The notes beneath the pieces were generated by a model that was not told the origin of the DNA, ran no database searches, and saw only the letters and a list, made by a program, of their open reading frames with translations. A stretch of DNA of 8,368 bases from Acidobacteriota bacterium (lineage in GTDB: Bacteria > Acidobacteriota > Terriglobia > 20CM-2-55-15), in contig QHXD01000241.1 of the NCBI GenBank assembly GCA_003223895.1, positions 703 through 9,070 of the forward strand. The letters are read 5' to 3'. The stretch's first letter is position 1; every line of letters begins with the position of its first letter. Of the stretch, positions 5,157-8,368 are shown piece by piece. The position numbers and the translations under genes are program-made.

Positions 5157-6112
5157 GCTTCAAATACCTCAAACATCTCGCACTTACGTCAACCTCATGG
5201 GCGCTCAGCTCGAGTGACGACATTCTGGTCGGCGGCCAGGCCGTCATCGAGGGCGTCATGATGCGGTCGCCCAAAGGCTATTCCGTGGCCGTCCGGCGGC
5301 AAGACGGAACCGTCAGAATCATGAAAGACGCTCTGAAAACCGTCGGCGAAACATGGCACGCCTTCAAGCTGCCCATTCTCCGCGGCGTCGGAGTGCTTGG
5401 CCAGGCCCTCGTGCTGGGCATCCGCGCGCTTCGTTTTTCGGCCGAAGAGGCGCTTGCCGAAGAAACCCACAAGAAGGAAGCCAAAGAAGTCAAGAAAGAA
5501 GAATCGACGGTCTCCTCGTGGCTGATTGCTGGAAACCTCGTTGTGGCTCTCGGAATCAATATTCTTCTTTTCGTTGCTCTCCCCCTGTTCCTCACGCGGC
5601 TGCTTCAAAACGAGATCGGATTTCAAAGCTCGATCCTGTTCAACGGTATCGACGGTCTGATCCGTGTCGCTGTATTCGTCTTGTTCCTTTACTCAGTGTC
5701 GTGGATGAAAGATATGAATCGTGTCTTCCAGTATCACGGCGCGGAGCACAAGACGGTTTACAACTTCGAAGCCCGCGAGGAACTGAATGTCGACAACGCC
5801 AGAAGATTCTCGACGCTTCACCCGCGCTGCGGAACCAGCTTCCTGCTCGTCGTGATGGTCGTCAGCATTCTGGTCTTTTCCGTTGTTCGCTTCGATGGTT
5901 TCACGGCAAAGCTTCTGTCGCGCATCGTTCTTCTTCCACTGGTCGCCGGAATCTCGTATGAGATCATCCGTTATTCCGCAAAGCATCCGCGCAGCCTGCT
6001 GCGGATTGTTACTTTCCCGGGATTGCTGCTCCAGAAGATCACGACGAAACCACCGGACGATACGCAACTCGACATCGCGATCGTAGCGCTCCGCGAAGCC
6101 TTGACGTTATGA
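5153..6112 (+). CDS. DUF1385 family multi-pass membrane protein (YqhQ-like)
   Basis: The 319-residue protein is a DUF1385/YqhQ-type membrane protein of unknown molecular function. Family hallmarks are GGQAVIEGVMMRSP (27-40), the central QYHGAEHKTVYNFE (193-206) and TLHPRCGTSFLLVVM (221-235). A charged lysine/glutamate-rich linker (about 97-118) precedes roughly four hydrophobic segments at 123-150, 168-184, 229-245 and 255-273. The conserved histidines and the ExxH-like GAEHK could be metal or catalytic residues, but that is speculation. It overlaps rpmE upstream and prfA downstream by 4 nt each (both ATGA), so it is probably translated in step with them. The rpmE-DUF1385-prfA/prmC neighbourhood recurs in several phyla as I recall, hinting at a link to translation or just stable synteny. 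Confidence 0.9.
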   Translation: MSFKYLKHLALTSTSWALSSSDDILVGGQAVIEGVMMRSPKGYSVAVRRQDGTVRIMKDALKTVGETWHAFKLPILRGVGVLGQALVLGIRALRFSAEEALAEETHKKEAKEVKKEESTVSSWLIAGNLVVALGINILLFVALPLFLTRLLQNEIGFQSSILFNGIDGLIRVAVFVLFLYSVSWMKDMNRVFQYHGAEHKTVYNFEAREELNVDNARRFSTLHPRCGTSFLLVVMVVSILVFSVVRFDGFTAKLLSRIVLLPLVAGISYEIIRYSAKHPRSLLRIVTFPGLLLQKITTKPPDDTQLDIAIVALREALTL

Positions 6113-7203
6113 GTGCCACCGCCAATCTGCTTCTCGACAAACTTCGAACCGTCGAAGCCCGGTACGAGGAGCTGAACGAGTTGCTGGCCAGTCCGGAAAC
6201 AGTTTCGGACAACAAGAAATATCAGAAGACCGCCAAGGCTCACGCCGATCTCGGAGAGATCGTCGCAAAATTCCGCCAGTACAAGGATCTCGAGCGCGGG
6301 ATCGGCGAAACGCAGGCGATGCTCCGGGAAGAAAGCGATGCAGACCTGAAGAAAATGGCGGAAGAGGAACTCGCCAGCCTCCAGCAGCGGCTGGACCAAT
6401 GCGAAAACGACCTCAAGCTGCTGCTCCTCCCGAAGGATCCCAACGACGAGCGAAACGTCATCCTTGAAATCCGCGCGGGCGCCGGTGGCGATGAAGCTGG
6501 TTTATTCGTGTCCGATGTCTTCCGCATGTACTCCCGATACGCCGAATCCCAGCGTTGGAAAGTGGAAATACTTTCTTCGAATCCCACAGGCATCGGAGGG
6601 TTCAAGGAAATCATCGCGATGATCGAAGGCAAGGGCGTTTACAGCCGGCTGAAATACGAAAGCGGCGTCCATCGCGTGCAGCGTGTACCGGCAACCGAGG
6701 CCAGCGGGCGGATTCACACGTCGACCATCACTGTTGCGGTCCTGCCTGAAGTGGAGGACGTTGAAGTCGATATCAACGAGAAGGACCTGCGGATCGACAC
6801 ATTCTGCTCGTCGGGCCCGGGAGGGCAGTCCGTCAACACGACATATTCCGCCGTTCGCATTACGCACATTCCGACGGGACTGGTCGTCTCGTGCCAGGAT
6901 GAAAAATCGCAGATCAAGAACCGAGCGAAGGCGTTGAAAGTTCTCCGGTCGCGTTTGTACGAAATCGAACAGGAGAAACAGCACAAGGCCCTGGCAGACG
7001 AGCGGCGGTCGATGGTGGGAACCGGCGATCGCAGCGAGAAAATCCGCACCTACAATGTTCCTCAGAATCGCGTCAGTGATCATCGAATCGGCCTGACTCT
7101 CCACCGGCTCGATGCCATCATGAACGGGGATCTTGCCGAAATCATCGACGCACTGACTTCACACTTCCAGGCCGAACGACTAAAAAAAGAACTCGTGGCG
7201 TGA
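6109..7203 (+). CDS. prfA: Peptide chain release factor 1 (RF1)
   Basis: RF1 recognises UAA and UAG stop codons and triggers peptide release. The 364-residue length is normal. The helical N-terminal domain (about 1-110) is followed by domain 2, with the codon-reading tripeptide P194-A195-T196 in RVPATEASGRIHTS; RF2 would have SPF, so this is RF1. Domain 3 carries G238-G239-Q240 in SSGPGGQSVNTT, whose glutamine is the target of PrmC methylation. SHDHRIGLTLHRLD-like sequence (VSDHRIGLTLHRLD, 322-335) is also typical. It starts in an ATGA overlap with DUF1385 and ends in a GTGA overlap with prmC, so the factor and its modifying enzyme are co-expressed. UGA recognition needs RF2 (prfB), which is not in this window. 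Confidence 0.97.
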   Translation: MSATANLLLDKLRTVEARYEELNELLASPETVSDNKKYQKTAKAHADLGEIVAKFRQYKDLERGIGETQAMLREESDADLKKMAEEELASLQQRLDQCENDLKLLLLPKDPNDERNVILEIRAGAGGDEAGLFVSDVFRMYSRYAESQRWKVEILSSNPTGIGGFKEIIAMIEGKGVYSRLKYESGVHRVQRVPATEASGRIHTSTITVAVLPEVEDVEVDINEKDLRIDTFCSSGPGGQSVNTTYSAVRITHIPTGLVVSCQDEKSQIKNRAKALKVLRSRLYEIEQEKQHKALADERRSMVGTGDRSEKIRTYNVPQNRVSDHRIGLTLHRLDAIMNGDLAEIIDALTSHFQAERLKKELVA

Positions 7204-8036
7204 CCATTCGCGAAGCGCTTCGAAACGCGGCCGAGCGTCTCGAGCTTCATCGAATTTCGAACGCGAGACTGACGGCCGAGGTTCTGCTGGCACACTGCCT
7301 TTCGGTCGAACGCGAATATCTCTATTCCCATGACGATCGCGTCCTTCGCGAGGAAGAATCCCAGTGCCTCGAAAACGCGATTTACGAACGCATGTCCGGC
7401 GTTCCCCTTCAATATATCGTCGGCCGCCAGGAGTTCTATGGCCGCTACTTCCGTGTCGGCCCCGCGGTCCTGATTCCCCGCCCGGAGACCGAATACATCA
7501 TAGATTCCGTTCTGGAGATCCGCCCCTCCCGATGCCGGATCCTGGACGTGGGAACCGGCTCCGGCTGCATTGCCGTGACTTTGGGACTGGAGATCGCAGG
7601 CTCTGAGGTCTTTGCCGGCGATGTTTCGGAACAGGCTGTCCGCATGGCTCAGGAGAATGCTCTGGCTCTTGGAGCGAATGTCGGCTTCGTATGCATGGAT
7701 GTGATGGATGGCGTTTCGGGACGGTTTGATTTCATTGTCAGCAATCCGCCGTATGTCCGGCCCGGCGACATCAGCCGCCTCCAGCGGGAGGTGCGGGAAC
7801 ACGAACCGCCAGTAGCATTGTTCTCACCGGAAGATGAATTGGGAATTTATCGTCGGCTTGTTGAGGGTGCGGAGGAGATGTTGTTGCCGGGTGGCTATCT
7901 CATTATGGAAATCGGGTTCGGGATGGAGGAGAAGGTATTGAGCCTGTTCGAAACGGGCTGGCAGAAGCTCCCAACGAAGACCGATCTTCAGGGCATTCCG
8001 CGCACAGTCATCGGAAGAAAAGCGAACGCGGGCTGA
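7200..8036 (+). CDS. prmC: Release factor glutamine methyltransferase PrmC (HemK)
   Basis: PrmC transfers a methyl group from S-adenosylmethionine to the GGQ glutamine of release factors. The 278-residue protein has the N-terminal helical substrate-recognition domain (about 1-80), VLIPRPETE (90-98), the SAM-binding motif I LDVGTGSGCIAV (115-126) and the catalytic N182-P183-P184-Y185 that holds the glutamine amide. The start is GTG 7200, overlapping the prfA stop as GTGA; no strong Shine-Dalgarno is seen (an A7 run lies at 7182-7188), so coupling to prfA is likely. Oddity: the last residues (KANAG) and the TGA stop are supplied by the left arm of the downstream inverted repeat. The usual family end is close to IGRR/IGRK, so the repeat replaced or extended the native terminus without harming the core. 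Confidence 0.95.
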   Translation: MTIREALRNAAERLELHRISNARLTAEVLLAHCLSVEREYLYSHDDRVLREEESQCLENAIYERMSGVPLQYIVGRQEFYGRYFRVGPAVLIPRPETEYIIDSVLEIRPSRCRILDVGTGSGCIAVTLGLEIAGSEVFAGDVSEQAVRMAQENALALGANVGFVCMDVMDGVSGRFDFIVSNPPYVRPGDISRLQREVREHEPPVALFSPEDELGIYRRLVEGAEEMLLPGGYLIMEIGFGMEEKVLSLFETGWQKLPTKTDLQGIPRTVIGRKANAG

Positions 8037-8103
8037 AGCCCGCGACTACATTTTGGGAACCACGTCCGTCTGCAATGTAGTCGCGGGCTTCAGCCCGCGT
8101 TCG
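8023..8103. repeat. Perfect 30-bp inverted repeat with nested REP-like hairpins, likely bidirectional terminator
   Basis: Positions 8023-8052 and 8074-8103 are perfect reverse complements, with a 21-nt spacer. Pairing can extend outward by one G-U and three A-T pairs (8019-8022 with 8104-8107). Each arm also contains its own palindrome, GCGGGCTGAAGCCCGC-like (8027-8044 and 8082-8099), a 7-bp stem with a TGAA or TTCA loop. The element lies exactly between the convergent prmC and aminopeptidase genes and encodes the stop codon of each. A short T-rich stretch (8104-8107) follows on the plus strand, and the mirrored CTTTTC follows on the minus strand, so it may end transcription in both directions. 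The core sequence resembles dispersed intergenic repeats I recall from acidobacterial and other soil genomes. Confidence 0.93.
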
Positions 8104-8368
8104 TTTTCATCAGCACCGTTCCCTTCGGATCGAGGACCACCCGGGCCGGCCTGGTCTTCAGATTGAACCGGAAGGTTCCATCCTCATCGCCTATCACCAC
8201 GCGGCCGAGAAAATCGTCGTCGGCATAGACCGGCACCGACATGATGAAGTGGTTAGCCACTTCGGATTGCTTGATCGTTCCCTGGACGACAAATCCGCTT
8301 TGCGCTGGCATCACCTGGTAATCGAGCGTGTATGTCGGAATGCCCGTACCGAAAACCCACTCGTCGAA
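8090..8368 (-). CDS. M1-family aminopeptidase, C-terminal end (partial, N-terminus outside window)
   Basis: The frame is open from the right edge to TGA 8090, giving 92 C-terminal residues that begin FDEWVFGTGIPTYTLDYQV. The 'F-x-x-W-x-x-GTGIP-x-Y' motif is typical of the end of the helical domain in M1 (gluzincin) metallopeptidases. The following beta-rich segment (QGTIKQSEVANHF, VPVYADDDFLGRVV, FRFNLKTRPARVVLDPKGTVLMK) looks like the C-terminal Ig-like tail found in acidobacterial secreted M1 peptidases. The catalytic HExxH is expected upstream, outside the window, so activity cannot be judged. An apparent internal start at 8314 is only a GTG codon in mid-domain. The last four residues (TNAG) and the stop come from the right arm of the inverted repeat, mirroring prmC. 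Confidence 0.7.
   Translation of the reverse strand, partial: FDEWVFGTGIPTYTLDYQVMPAQSGFVVQGTIKQSEVANHFIMSVPVYADDDFLGRVVIGDEDGTFRFNLKTRPARVVLDPKGTVLMKTNAG

Noticed and set aside
7182..7188. A7 homopolymer near the end of prfA, considered as a programmed frameshift site
   Set aside because: prfA and prmC already use an ordinary GTGA overlap, and both proteins are full length without any shift.
8090..8314. Stand-alone 74-residue gene starting at 8314
   Set aside because: The frame continues to the window edge with the M1 motif FDEWVFGTGIPTY directly upstream, and the apparent start is an internal GTG valine.
1..8368. Search for a mobile element, CRISPR array, toxin-antitoxin or defence system
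   Set aside because: Apart from the inverted repeat, the window is filled with housekeeping genes; no transposase, integrase, spaced repeats or defence domains were seen.

Overview
The window looks like ordinary chromosomal core-genome DNA from a free-living bacterium, most likely Acidobacteriota. That placement is inferred from three things: the DUF4159 protein, the M1-type aminopeptidase C-terminus with its extra beta-rich tail, and an intergenic repeat of the 'GCGGGCTGAAGCCCGC' type. Nothing here is phylogenetically decisive, because no rRNA is present. I see no phage, transposon, CRISPR or defence genes.

Layout. (1) 1-695, minus strand: a small Cys-rich single-pass membrane protein, then a DUF4159 secreted or anchored protein that runs off the left edge, joined by a GTGA stop/start overlap. 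(2) 735-1187, plus strand: a RimI-like GNAT acetyltransferase, divergent from (1) and convergent (14-bp overlap) with the next block. (3) 4667 down to 1174, minus strand: a probable operon rpsA (ribosomal protein S1, six S1 domains), sppA (S49 protease), an HU/IHF-family DNA-binding protein and a HIT-family hydrolase, with gaps of 24, 19 and 1 nt. (4) 4668-4949: a divergent regulatory region carrying the rpsA leader and Shine-Dalgarno site on the minus strand and a near-consensus sigma-70 promoter for rpmE on the plus strand. (5) 4950-8036, plus strand: a tightly overlapping operon rpmE, DUF1385 membrane protein, prfA and prmC, in which all three junctions are 4-nt overlaps (ATGA, ATGA, GTGA). 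(6) 8023-8103: a perfect 30-bp inverted repeat between convergent genes. (7) 8090-8368, minus strand: the C-terminal end of an M1-family aminopeptidase, entering from the right edge.

Functionally, blocks 3 and 5 are translation-centred. S1 and L31 are ribosomal proteins, RF1 terminates translation, and PrmC methylates the GGQ glutamine of RF1. DUF1385 and SppA are membrane proteins carried along in these operons.

There is no obviously new multi-gene system. The signals most worth a second look are small: an apparent 8-residue in-frame deletion in the HU-family protein; an exact 15-bp tandem duplication next to the active site of the HIT protein; an inverted repeat that supplies the stop codons of two convergent genes; and a bipartite 23-nt element present both at the rpsA Shine-Dalgarno site and again, in a different frame, inside the rpsA coding region.
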